A DNA stretch of 64,000 nucleotides from Bacteroidota bacterium (GTDB lineage: Bacteria > Bacteroidota > Bacteroidia > Chitinophagales > Chitinophagaceae), in contig JAFDXJ010000046.1 in assembly GCA_018268015.1 (NCBI GenBank), positions 1 through 64,000 of the forward strand. The letters run 5' to 3'. The notes under the pieces are model-generated. The model worked only from the letters and a program-made list of their open reading frames with translations. It had not been told where the DNA came from and did not search any database. Within the stretch, counting starts at the first letter, position 1, and each line of letters starts with the position of its first letter. Of the stretch, positions 52,869-62,215 are shown in pieces. Made by a program: the position numbers and the translations under genes.

Positions 52869-54998
52869 ATGAAAAAGATCACATTCCTTCTATTCCTTTT
52901 ACCAATCATGGCAACGGCGCAACAAAATCAAAGCATGGATGAAGCTATGAAGCAAATGGAAGAATTAAAAAATAAGATGACTCCGGAGCAACAAGCTATG
53001 TTGGAAAAAATGGGCATTGATCAAACAATGAAATATGCTCAAAAAAATATGCAGCAAGCCAATTCCGGTAAGGCAATGATGCCCATGCCGGATCCCAATA
53101 AAATTCCGGATAAACCTTCTACGCTTAAAATTGCAACAACACCGCAAACTAAAGAACAGCTCATTGCTTATCTGAAACCAATTTTTTCGCAAACAGAAGC
53201 CGCAATGAAGCCGGATCATAAAAAAGCAGTGCAAAGCCTGATGAACAAGGGTGCACAAACCGGACAATATGCCATGGTATTTTGGACACACAATGAGTTT
53301 GATAAAACCCTGTACCTTTTGCTGAATGCCTGCATCACAAGCCCTGATGATTTTGTATCTATCAATAATTTAGGTGCATTGCTCACCATTTCAGGATATG
53401 CACATAAAGCATTGCCTTTACTTTTATACACACAAAAATTTGTACCACAAAGCGGCACACTCCTGAATAATGTAGGGCAGGCATATCTGAGTCTTGGAAA
53501 TGTAGAAAAAGCACAGTCGCTGTTTTCATCTGCGGTTGCCAAAGACTCCACACAATCAGAAGCGTACCGATCAATGGCGCTGATTGCACATAAGCAGGGA
53601 AACCAAACACTTTGCGCCAGCTATCTTGAAAAAGCAATAGCCAATGGTGGCGCTACATCAGAAGCCATCAATTTATTAAGCCAGGTAGCCCCCGACAAAG
53701 ATTTGTCTGAAGCAATTCGCAACCGCTTTAAGCAATTTTATAAAGACCACAGTGTTATCAAACGCTTTATTGTACCCCCCATTCCGGCTTCGTATGAAGA
53801 AGCAGTGCAAAGAGACAATGAGGTGGAAACCTATTTCAGAGATTTTGATGCCAGCATCAATGCAACTTACAAAACTCAGCAGCAGTTAAACAAACAATAC
53901 GAAAACCAGGTGCAGGCAAATGCTACAAAAAAAATGGTGCAAATGCAGCAAGTAATGGCCAATGCCGGTAAGCCGGGATTTGAAAAATCTATGCAGGATA
54001 TGAAAGCTTCGCTTAAAAATCCTTTTTTGGCACAGGGAGCCGTTATGTTGTCCAGTATTGACAATCCGAAATTCAGCAAGTCGTATTACAACCGTATGAA
54101 AACCGAAACAGAAAAACGGTTACAAGCAGTGAATGAACTGAAACAGGGCTTGAAAACTGATTATGATAATAAGATATCTGAATTGACAATGGAAAAAAGT
54201 AAACTTAAAGATGGTGAAGGCCAGGATGCAGCCAATGCACGTGCTGTTGAAATTGAAAAAGAACTTTGCGAACTGAAAATTGCAAGGCAAAATAAATGGT
54301 TGAGCAAATCTGCCGAAATCAATAATCAGTATATCCACAATATGGAAGACCTGCTGAACCAGCGTTTGCAGGAATATCTTTTTTGGAATACCATAGTCAT
54401 GCAGTCCATGCAAGACCCTACTGCAGTTAACTACGCATATTATGTTAGCTATTTAAAAAACCTGTACGATCTTGCTTACCATCTTTTTCCAACACATGTG
54501 GATGGAGGGCTATCGAAACCCTGTGAGGATTATTTAAAAGCCAATAATTATAGGGGAAAAATACATGACTGGGAAAGAGAACATTGCGAAGTTGACTTTG
54601 GATTTGATGCAATGGTAATGGGTGCAAAAATGAATTGTGAAGGATGGTCGGTATATGCCGATTTTAAAGCCGAGTCATTTAAATATGAAGCCAGTACAGA
54701 CCCTGTAACCTGTGAATACACCGAGCATAGCATTTCAGTAAAAGCAGGCAAGGATAAAGAATTTAAAATGGGCAACATTAAAGGTTCCATTGGTGCATCG
54801 GTGGAAACTACCGTAAAATTTGACGGCAATTTAAACCCTGTTGATTTAATAGTGAAAGGTGCAGCAGGTGCAGGATTAAGTGGCCCAATGGGCGGCAGTG
54901 CAAGTGCCGATTTAGGTTCGGCAGAAATAAGTGTAAGGGGCGGTTTCAACTCATCTGGGCCTGGCTTTACACCTTTTGGAAGCGATTTTTTAAAATAA
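52869..54998 (+). CDS. Exported TPR/coiled-coil protein A1 of the paralogous cluster
   Basis: 709 residues from ATG 52869 (MKKITFLLFLLPIMATAQ signal peptide); the longer start at 52818 lies inside the promoter. Order: a Met/Gln/Lys-rich helical stretch (EAMKQMEELKNKMTPEQQAMLEKMGI); TPR-like repeats at ~150-260 (SINNLGALLTISGYAHKALPLL, GTLLNNVGQAYLSLGNVEKAQSLF); long coiled coils at ~320-520; a cysteine-containing region; and a Gly-rich beta region at ~625-709 (MGNIKGSIGASVETTVKF ... GSASADLGSAEISVRGGF). No sorting domain is seen. Paralogue of A2. No family recognised; the EQxxMxxxMG stretch is shared by both copies and is a good search handle. Confidence 0.8.
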   Translation: MKKITFLLFLLPIMATAQQNQSMDEAMKQMEELKNKMTPEQQAMLEKMGIDQTMKYAQKNMQQANSGKAMMPMPDPNKIPDKPSTLKIATTPQTKEQLIAYLKPIFSQTEAAMKPDHKKAVQSLMNKGAQTGQYAMVFWTHNEFDKTLYLLLNACITSPDDFVSINNLGALLTISGYAHKALPLLLYTQKFVPQSGTLLNNVGQAYLSLGNVEKAQSLFSSAVAKDSTQSEAYRSMALIAHKQGNQTLCASYLEKAIANGGATSEAINLLSQVAPDKDLSEAIRNRFKQFYKDHSVIKRFIVPPIPASYEEAVQRDNEVETYFRDFDASINATYKTQQQLNKQYENQVQANATKKMVQMQQVMANAGKPGFEKSMQDMKASLKNPFLAQGAVMLSSIDNPKFSKSYYNRMKTETEKRLQAVNELKQGLKTDYDNKISELTMEKSKLKDGEGQDAANARAVEIEKELCELKIARQNKWLSKSAEINNQYIHNMEDLLNQRLQEYLFWNTIVMQSMQDPTAVNYAYYVSYLKNLYDLAYHLFPTHVDGGLSKPCEDYLKANNYRGKIHDWEREHCEVDFGFDAMVMGAKMNCEGWSVYADFKAESFKYEASTDPVTCEYTEHSISVKAGKDKEFKMGNIKGSIGASVETTVKFDGNLNPVDLIVKGAAGAGLSGPMGGSASADLGSAEISVRGGFNSSGPGFTPFGSDFLK

Positions 54999-55016
54999 TA
55001 ATTTAATATAACTACA

Positions 55017-55559
55017 ATGAAAAAAGTATTATCAATTATTATGGCATCCATTTTATTTTCATTTTATGGTAATAGCCAAAACCTGACCTTCGGAAAATTT
55101 TTGGGTAGCATTAATCCAACCAAATTTGTTGGCAACTCTACTTACAGAATGTACGAAAAACAAGTGGAGATTATTGAAGTTAGTACCAACGGGCAAAATC
55201 AAAATACAACAGTCAATTTCAAATTTTCGCCCTGCTCTGCCAGTGCAGATTTTATAACACATACTCAAATTGGAAAAAATATTAATCAGGGTCAAATTGA
55301 TGTATTGGAGAAAAACCCATACAACCAGGGCTACAACAAAATAAAATATAAAATCTATTTTGAAAGTGCACAGGTAATTACCTGTAACGATACAAGAGCT
55401 TGCAACAATGTAATGGCAACAACCGTTTCTCTAAAGCCACAGCGAATTTGCTGGGTTTATTATAATTATGATATAAACGGGAAGTTGCTTAATAGTACAA
55501 CTAACGGCTTTGATTCAAAGACAGGTCAGCCCTGGTCAGTAACAGTGCCAAATTTTTAA
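55017..55559 (+). CDS. Small exported protein of unknown function (cassette gene C)
   Basis: 180 residues with a signal peptide (MKKVLSIIMASILFSFYGNSQ). The mature protein is beta-rich and polar with four cysteines (FKFSPCSASAD, VITCNDTRACNN, RICWVYYNYD) that could form two disulphides in the periplasm. No family recognised. It starts 18 bp after A1 and is followed by B1 after 44 bp. Only the first of the two A-B cassettes carries it. Confidence 0.7.
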   Translation: MKKVLSIIMASILFSFYGNSQNLTFGKFLGSINPTKFVGNSTYRMYEKQVEIIEVSTNGQNQNTTVNFKFSPCSASADFITHTQIGKNINQGQIDVLEKNPYNQGYNKIKYKIYFESAQVITCNDTRACNNVMATTVSLKPQRICWVYYNYDINGKLLNSTTNGFDSKTGQPWSVTVPNF

Positions 55560-55603
55560 TGCCCTAAAAAATTAATACAAACAGCTAATTAAAATATAAA
55601 ACA

Positions 55604-56893
55604 GTGAAAAATACTATCAGCATTTTATTATTTCTATTTGCACATTCCATTTGCTTTTCGCAAATAAAAAAAATTACCGATCCCCTAACTCCCTGCAATG
55701 AAACCTCGGATGCTGTTGCCGGCATTTACACCAATCATACCAATCCTAAATATGGCCCCATCGATTTAAAAGGCACAGCTGCTGAAAAGGCTGCCATGAT
55801 GAAAAACCTTATTGCCATTGAAAAGCTGGAAGAAGCAAGCCGTAAAGATTTTAATTTGACGGGCTGTGTTGCCAGGGTAAGTTTTGCAAGATGGGGAAAC
55901 AGTGATTATGGAAAAGCTGTTTATGCAAGGTATGGGTATCAGTTAGGCATTTATAAGTTAGTATGTCATGCAAAAGAACATGTTACTAAAATTGTAGATG
56001 AATACACTTCAGTATTTCGGGTAGATATTAATTCCTACATTGCCACAGGTGCCAAAGCCGGCGGCATTGGGGAGTTTACCATTAATGGCAAATCTCGGTA
56101 CGATATACCTATAGAAGCGAAAAGCGGCCCAAACTTTGAAAACGACAAAAAAAACAATCCAAGCAAAGTTTCCCAATACATTTCAGAGTCTATGATGCTG
56201 GCCAATCGTTCCAGCGATTATAAAAACAACCATGCCGATTTTCTGAAAATAATTAACGGCGATGGTTATACAGAAAACTGGCTGAGAGGCGATAAGTATG
56301 ATACTCGTTCGGCAGATTCCTACCAATGGATAGACCGACGCTACCTAATCACCAAACCGGGAGTTCCCCTACTCCTTCCTGTTAGTAGAAAACAATATTT
56401 AGAAGATATGTTAGAATACCTGGAAATAGAAAAAGCAAATTTTCAGTATTACAATGCACTTCAACTTAAAGACATTGGAACCAATACTGACGACTGGGCA
56501 AAAAAAGAAAAAGCTATTCTGGAAGAGGATCAAAAAATTTATCCAAAAATATACGAAGCAAAAAAGGAAAAAATAAAAATGCTGTTGGCCAATCAAAAAT
56601 CAGAATGGCTCAACAAACCAGCGGTTGTAGAAAAAAACAACAGAACATCGGATGCAATCAAACGCCTGGAAAGCCTGGGAAAATTTTATGATGCAGAAGA
56701 TGACTATAATACCGCTTTGTATGTACTAAACCCTGAATATTGTAAAAGCAATAACGGCCAAACAACCAAACCCCTTTTCATGGAAGTGCAATTCCGATAT
56801 GAACGAGGTAAAGACTGTGGTTATTCAACCAGGCTTTTCGATAATTGGGAAAAGAATTTTGATTTAGATGCCTTGTGGAAGATGCTGAACTAA
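55604..56893 (+). CDS. Exported partner protein B1 of the paralogous cluster
   Basis: 429 residues from GTG 55604 (MKNTISILLFLFAHSICFSQ signal peptide). No recognised family. Shared with B2: the opening Cys region (DPLTPCNETSDAVAGIYTNH / QDCKTSNDLASVPGKYQ), NLIAIEKLEEASRKDFNLTG, a domain of mixed strands in the middle, the string VPLLLPVSRKQYLEDMLEYLEIEK (~residues 253-276), a long charged helix, and the ending FDNWEKNFDLDALWKMLN. The repeated VPVSRK(Q/E)YL string suggests a conserved binding surface. A palindromic promoter element begins 10 bp after its stop. Confidence 0.8.
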   Translation: MKNTISILLFLFAHSICFSQIKKITDPLTPCNETSDAVAGIYTNHTNPKYGPIDLKGTAAEKAAMMKNLIAIEKLEEASRKDFNLTGCVARVSFARWGNSDYGKAVYARYGYQLGIYKLVCHAKEHVTKIVDEYTSVFRVDINSYIATGAKAGGIGEFTINGKSRYDIPIEAKSGPNFENDKKNNPSKVSQYISESMMLANRSSDYKNNHADFLKIINGDGYTENWLRGDKYDTRSADSYQWIDRRYLITKPGVPLLLPVSRKQYLEDMLEYLEIEKANFQYYNALQLKDIGTNTDDWAKKEKAILEEDQKIYPKIYEAKKEKIKMLLANQKSEWLNKPAVVEKNNRTSDAIKRLESLGKFYDAEDDYNTALYVLNPEYCKSNNGQTTKPLFMEVQFRYERGKDCGYSTRLFDNWEKNFDLDALWKMLN

Positions 56894-56903
56894 CCACTCA
56901 AAA

Positions 56904-56952
56904 AATCATCTTTTTTAATGATTGCCCCTGCTGTTGAATACTGATACTTTTA
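56904..56952 (+). promoter_or_regulatory. Palindrome (copy 2) and -7-like box in front of A2
   Basis: AATCATCTTTTTTAATGATT at 56904-56923, 21 bp, then TACTTTTA (56945-56952; one mismatch to TAnnTTTG), 31 bp before the A2 ATG. Confidence 0.65.
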
Positions 56953-56983
56953 TCGAAATTTTTATTAGAATAAAAAAGTATTA

Positions 56984-59137
56984 ATGAGAAAATACAATTT
57001 AGCCATATTTATTGCTTTGCTGTTTGCAACAAACGTTGTGGCGCAGTCAAAAAACCCAACTTCCAACAAAGAGATACAAGATAAGTTACAACAGGCGCAG
57101 CAACAGTTGGATAAACTTACACCCGAACAAAAAAAGATGATGGAGCAGATGGGTATGTCAACATCTGTGCCTTCAAAGCCAACCGGATATACTGATGCCG
57201 ATATTAAAGCAGCCGTAGGGAGCGATGCTTATAGTGTACCTTCAAAAAACATGAAGCTTATTGCTGCCATTCCCAAAATAACATTAACTGCCGCAATGCT
57301 GCCGTCTTACATAAAATCATTAAACGAGTATATTGATAAAGGAATTTCAGGCGATGCAAAGCAGGCAGCACAAAGCATTTATACCGACTTTAAAAACAAT
57401 AAATTTTCTCCCGAAGCAATAGGCAACACTGCCGTAGGAATCTGGACCACAGGGCAATTGGAATTAGCAGTGCTGGTAATAGGGAAAGCTTGTACAGACA
57501 ACGTAGCTGATGCAGACTTGCTAAGCAACTTTGCAGCCATGCTAAGTATGAGTGGCGCACCCCACAAAGCTATTCCACTGCTGGAATATCTTAATACACA
57601 ATATCCCGACAATACCACCATCCTTAATAACCTTGGGCAGGCTTGGTTTTATTTGGGTGAAACCGACAAAGCCAATGCACAATTAGATAAGGTAGTAAAA
57701 GCATTTGCCTATCATCCACAGGCAAACTACACCCAATGCCTGATTCAGCAAAGCAGGGGCAATACAAACACTGCTATTGAAAAAATGAAGAACTCCCTTG
57801 CGTATAGTTTTTCAACAGATAAAATAAATATGCTACGAAAGATGGGATATAAAGTAAAAGGAAGTGATATGCGTATTCCTTTTCGTCCTGACCCTAATCC
57901 ATTGGGCTTGCAAAATTTTATGCGTCCTGATGTCCCCAATTCTTATGAAGAGGAACTAAAGGTTAAAGCCGATTGGGATGCTTATCAACAACAGATAAGC
58001 GAAAGAAACCTGCAATTAGGAAAAGATCTTATTCCGTACCAGCAGGAGATGGCAAAAAATGCAGCGGAGGCATATAAAAAAATCAATAATAAGACAGCAA
58101 CTGATATCAGTAAAATGAATGCAGGTTCGGTTACTACTGAAAATATATATAGAACAGTGGCCGAAAAAAACCTGCAAGACATGAATAAAGATGGAGGTGT
58201 AGCATATCGCCTTAAAAAAGCAAAAGCTTTGATTGACTCATTAAGAAAAGATTTTACAGCAAAGAATCAGCTTCAACGAAAAAAGATTGAAAAGGAAAAC
58301 AGCATTAAGGCCGACCAGGAATCTGAGCTGGCTAAGAAGGGGGAAGATATTGGGTTTGATAATTGCAAAGTGCAGCAGATTTACAGTGAGTGGGTGTATG
58401 CAACCTACAATAAGCCGCTTGAAGAAGCCTACAAAAATTACCTGCACCAATTAAGATTAAAGCTAAGCGAAGAATTGTATTGGAAGCAATTCACACAAGA
58501 TGCTTCGGCCTTTGAAGCTACCAAAATAGCCGCTAAAAAAGAATGGCTAAGTGCATTGGGTAACACCAGGTATATATCCACCAACCTGTATGGCGATTGC
58601 ACGCCACAACAGAAAAAGGAAAGCCGCTATAAACTGGCTGATTTTGATGAAATGCATTGCAGTTATGTTAGTACGCTGGACTTTGGGGTTTGTAAACAAA
58701 TATTTGAATGTGGTTGGTCCCGTATAGAATTTGATGCCGGCAAACTAAAAGGGGATTTCAAATTTTATATGGATAACAATGCTAAAACCCGTTTTGTAAA
58801 AGGCACAGTAGAAGCAACTGCTATCAATATAGGCGGTTCCGTAAAAAAAGGCCCCATTCAAATAGGCGCCAATGTTAAAGCAGGTGTTGGTGTAGAGTTT
58901 ACTGGCCGTGGTGTAGAAGATGTGTATGTAACAGGAAAAGCATCGGTAGAAATTAAATCAAACATCATAGACAGATTTGATGTACACATTAAGGATGCGA
59001 ATGGTGGAGATAAAAATCAACCCGGCATGGGTGATGCTCAACTCAGCGACAAGGGCATAGAAATTGGCGTGGATGGCAGGATGAGCTTAATATCCGGAAA
59101 TTCATCCACTAATATTTTTGTAAACACTCCAAACTAA
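56984..59137 (+). CDS. Exported TPR/coiled-coil protein A2, paralogue of A1
   Basis: 717 residues with a signal peptide (MRKYNLAIFIALLFATNVVAQ). The same layout as A1: EIQDKLQQAQQQLDKLTPEQKKMMEQMGM, TPR-like repeats at ~140-290 (LLSNFAAMLSMSGAPHKAIPLLEYLNTQYPDNTTILNNLGQAWFYLGETDKANAQLDK), DVPNSYEEELKVKADWDAY, coiled coils, a Cys-rich region (MHCSYVSTLDFGVCKQIFECGW) and a Gly-rich beta end (VKGTVEATAINIGGSVKKGPIQIGANVKAG). Similarity to A1 is clear but loose, so the duplication is not recent. Confidence 0.8.
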   Translation: MRKYNLAIFIALLFATNVVAQSKNPTSNKEIQDKLQQAQQQLDKLTPEQKKMMEQMGMSTSVPSKPTGYTDADIKAAVGSDAYSVPSKNMKLIAAIPKITLTAAMLPSYIKSLNEYIDKGISGDAKQAAQSIYTDFKNNKFSPEAIGNTAVGIWTTGQLELAVLVIGKACTDNVADADLLSNFAAMLSMSGAPHKAIPLLEYLNTQYPDNTTILNNLGQAWFYLGETDKANAQLDKVVKAFAYHPQANYTQCLIQQSRGNTNTAIEKMKNSLAYSFSTDKINMLRKMGYKVKGSDMRIPFRPDPNPLGLQNFMRPDVPNSYEEELKVKADWDAYQQQISERNLQLGKDLIPYQQEMAKNAAEAYKKINNKTATDISKMNAGSVTTENIYRTVAEKNLQDMNKDGGVAYRLKKAKALIDSLRKDFTAKNQLQRKKIEKENSIKADQESELAKKGEDIGFDNCKVQQIYSEWVYATYNKPLEEAYKNYLHQLRLKLSEELYWKQFTQDASAFEATKIAAKKEWLSALGNTRYISTNLYGDCTPQQKKESRYKLADFDEMHCSYVSTLDFGVCKQIFECGWSRIEFDAGKLKGDFKFYMDNNAKTRFVKGTVEATAINIGGSVKKGPIQIGANVKAGVGVEFTGRGVEDVYVTGKASVEIKSNIIDRFDVHIKDANGGDKNQPGMGDAQLSDKGIEIGVDGRMSLISGNSSTNIFVNTPN

Positions 59138-59148
59138 AATAAGTAATC

Positions 59149-60363
59149 ATGACTAAAAAGATAATGATCATTACGTTTACTACTCTTTTACTAATTCAGG
59201 GCGCTTTTGCTCAGGATTGCAAAACTTCAAACGATCTTGCATCTGTTCCGGGAAAATATCAAACTGCAGCACAATATCCCTGGCCCGCAGTTAGAGCCGA
59301 ATATTTTAATAATTTGACCACGGCAGCAGATAAGGCTTTGGCTAAGCAAACGCTGAACCAAATTGAAAAAATTGAAGCACAAAGTCATGCAGGTTTTAAT
59401 CTAACCGGTGGTAATTGGGAGAACTACTATGCAACCAAAGGATATGGCAATTATAGCAATGTAAAATTGGCCCAGTACAATTTTGAGTCTTCGCTGCATG
59501 AGTATTTTTGTTTGAATGGCAAGCTTAAAAGAAACGATGAGGCAGGAACTATTTTGCGTATTTATGTTAATGCCATCCCTACCAACACCCTCAATCGTTT
59601 TTTAGATTATCCTTTTGGCAGCAGCATGGGTGAGTATGATTTTGGATTTCAATTCAAGGATTGGAAAAACCATAAATCAGTAAATGTAAATGACCCCTTG
59701 ATTAGTTTGTTTAATTATTTCTCCTGCAATAGTGCGCAGCTCATTCAGGCTATCAATTCAGGTGAAGGATATTTTCAGGATGTTGCCGAAAAAGATATTA
59801 AACCAAACAACCGTAACAATTTCATTTACCGGTACTGGTTTGTAAAGAAAAAAGATATGCCCGTTTTAGTACCGGTAAGCAGAAAAGAATATTTGCAAAG
59901 CCTGTTGGAATATTATGAAAGGGAAAAACTTTATTTTCCAAAATTGATTACAGAATTAACCTCCAACCACAATAAGTCCATTGAACGAAATTATGGGAAC
60001 TGGGAGGCAGATGTAGCCGATAAAATTGCTATTGTAAAAAAAGTATTAAGCGAAAATAAAGAAGAGTGGCTAATGAAACAGGCTGTAATAAACCGTATAG
60101 AAGATAATGCCCAAAACTATAAAGCACAACTAAAAGAAAGGATCAACTACAACCGCTTTTGGAAATTTTATGACGGCGAAAAAAATAGCCAACCACTCTA
60201 TAAAATAAACCCTGACTATTTCACTCCCAGTAAGGCTGGCGCTGCCGCACCTCAATTGATGACGGTAGCTTTCAGATATGTGAGTATGCCTGTTTCACTA
60301 AATCTTATGAATAATTTTAGTGAAAAGTTTGATTTTAATGCACTTAAAAATTTATTGAGGTAA
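59149..60363 (+). CDS. Exported partner protein B2, paralogue of B1
   Basis: 404 residues with a signal peptide (MTKKIMIITFTTLLLIQGAFAQ), 11 bp after A2. It shares with B1 NQIEKIEAQSHAGFNLTGG, VLVPVSRKEYLQSLLEYYEREKLYF (~residues 239-263), NKEEWLMKQAVINRIEDN, the FWKFYDGEKNSQPLYKINPDYF segment and the ending NNFSEKFDFNALKNLLR. Function unknown. A-B order and tight spacing are conserved between the two cassettes, which argues that A and B work together. Confidence 0.8.
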   Translation: MTKKIMIITFTTLLLIQGAFAQDCKTSNDLASVPGKYQTAAQYPWPAVRAEYFNNLTTAADKALAKQTLNQIEKIEAQSHAGFNLTGGNWENYYATKGYGNYSNVKLAQYNFESSLHEYFCLNGKLKRNDEAGTILRIYVNAIPTNTLNRFLDYPFGSSMGEYDFGFQFKDWKNHKSVNVNDPLISLFNYFSCNSAQLIQAINSGEGYFQDVAEKDIKPNNRNNFIYRYWFVKKKDMPVLVPVSRKEYLQSLLEYYEREKLYFPKLITELTSNHNKSIERNYGNWEADVADKIAIVKKVLSENKEEWLMKQAVINRIEDNAQNYKAQLKERINYNRFWKFYDGEKNSQPLYKINPDYFTPSKAGAAAPQLMTVAFRYVSMPVSLNLMNNFSEKFDFNALKNLLR

Positions 60364-60369
60364 ATAAAA

Positions 60370-60418
60370 AATCATCTTTTTTAATGATACCACCTGCTTT
60401 CAACACCATTTATTTTTA
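60370..60418 (+). promoter_or_regulatory. Palindrome (copy 3) and -7-like box in front of the lipocalin-like gene
   Basis: AATCATCTTTTTTAATGATA at 60370-60389 (last base differs), 21 bp, then TATTTTTA (60411-60418; one mismatch), 17 bp before the ATG at 60436. Confidence 0.65.
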
Positions 60419-60435
60419 CATCATAAATAGGTAAA

Positions 60436-62070
60436 ATGAAATCTATTATTTTTTTGATGATGCTTACAGCCATAGCTACTCAATCAAATGCACAAAAAGA
60501 CACCTTCGATGTAGTAAACTATACCATGCCCCAGGGCTGGGATAAAACAGTAACGGAAAATGGAGTGCAGCTCTCTATCAAAGACGATGGTAAGGGTAGT
60601 TATGCCGCTATGGTAATTGTTCGCTCAGTCGCATCCAATGCTTCAGCCAATGATAATTTTAATAGCAGTTGGGAAAACCTGGTAAAAGGAACAGTAAAAG
60701 TTTCGGAGGCGCCAACGATGTCTGATATGAATATTGAAAAAGGTTGGGAAGTATTATCAGGTCACGCAAATTATACCGATGGCGCCACCAAAGGATTTGT
60801 AACATTGATAACAGCAACTGGTAATGGCAAAATGGCCAATGTGGTAATCATGACCAATACCAATAAATACCAGGATGAGATTATGGCGTTTATCAGTTCA
60901 TTAGAGTTAAAAAAAGTAAATAGTAATCAATCCAATAATACAAATCAATCAACAAATGGCAACAGCAGTATAGCAGGCCTGTGGGTTAATAATCTTTTAG
61001 AAACAAGTGGCTACGCCAATGGATATCCACAATACACTGCTGGTTATTTCAGAAGAGAATATTTATTCAATGAAAATGGAACTTATATTTTCAGGGTGAA
61101 GAACTGGTCAGCATATATGAAAGAAATACTCTTTGTTTATGAAACCGGTAACTACACGATACAAGGCAATCAAATCACTATAACTCCGCAGAAAGGCATG
61201 GGCGAATGGTGGAGTAAAAAAGACAACAATACATCACTTTGGGGAAGCAGGTTAAAATCTTCTACCTATAAAGCAGAAAAAGTGACTTACACTTTTGAAG
61301 TAAAATACTATTCAGGTAGTAATGATTATGCATTACTGCTGGATTCTAAAAAAACAACTGAAAGAGATGGAACCTATAATGGGCCAAACAGTTTTTCCTA
61401 TAAAAAATGGGATGACGGTGTTTCAAAAATAGATAATCCGCCAGGTTTTAAAGCATGGAATGCAGACTAACAGGGTGTTTCTGCCGCCAATTCATCTACC
61501 AAAAACGCTGCAGGTAATAATACTTCTATAGCAAGTTCACCGAATGTAGCTGCTAATAATAAAATTGCAGTTTTGTGGATCGATTATAACCCTGGATTAG
61601 CTTCCAATCCATATAATAGCAATTATGCCGGTGCAAGAAATTCAACAGGCGGTTATCGAAATAAGGAATACCAGTTTTTTCCTGATGGAACTTATTTATA
61701 CCGGAAAAAATATTGGGTTACTACCATGAAAGAAATATTATATGCTTATGAAAAAGGGTCCTATTCTGTAAATGGTAACCAATTAACGCTAACAGCACAA
61801 AAAGGGAAGAGTGAATGGTGGAGTAAGGAAGGTACACAAACCAATAAATGGGGCAAATTTATTAAATCAGCTGAATACAAATTGGAAAAAACCACTTACA
61901 GTTTTCAAATTATTCATGACGAAACTTATGGCAATGGCATTGTACTTAAAGCAACAGCGCCAACCCAGAGAGATGGAGGAGTACTTAATAATGCCGGTGA
62001 ACCTTATGAATTTCGGTATAGTTTCAGAGACATAGAATCGGCAATTGATAATCCACCGGGGTTTAAATAA
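60436..62070 (+). pseudogene. Exported protein with two lipocalin-like repeats, split by in-frame TAA
   Basis: First part, 60436-61470: signal peptide (MKSIIFLMMLTAIATQSNAQ), a ~135-residue PsbP/DUF-like domain (DTFDVVNYTMPQGWDKTVTEN ... IMAFISSLELKK), an Asn/Ser/Gln linker and a lipocalin-like repeat from ~residue 177 (FNENGTYIFRVKNWSAYMKEILFVYETGNYTIQGNQITI, GEWWSKKDN, IDNPPGFK). TAA is at 61468-61470. The same frame continues without a break for 34 codons of Asn/Ser-rich linker and a second repeat (FPDGTYLYRKKYWVTTMKEILYAYEKGSYSVNGNQLTLTAQKGKSEWWSK ... IDNPPGFK) to 62070. So one ~544-codon gene has a nonsense codon between two repeats. The first part alone would still be a complete exported protein, so it may remain functional. 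Confidence 0.8.
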
Positions 62071-62168
62071 TTATTTATCTGGTTATTTTAAAAAGATGTA
62101 ATACCTGACAGGACAGGATGTAAAAAATCAAGGCAAATATTTGAGAGCATTCAAAGCAGGAGTTGTAC

Positions 62169-62203
62169 AAAAAAAAGCCTCAACTTAGTTGAGGCTTTTT
62201 TTT
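62169..62203. terminator. Bidirectional Rho-independent terminator
   Basis: GCCTCAAC-TTA-GTTGAGGC perfect stem with eight A before and eight T after, between the lipocalin-like gene and the convergent fusA gene. Confidence 0.9.
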
Positions 62204-62215
62204 AAAAGATTAATA

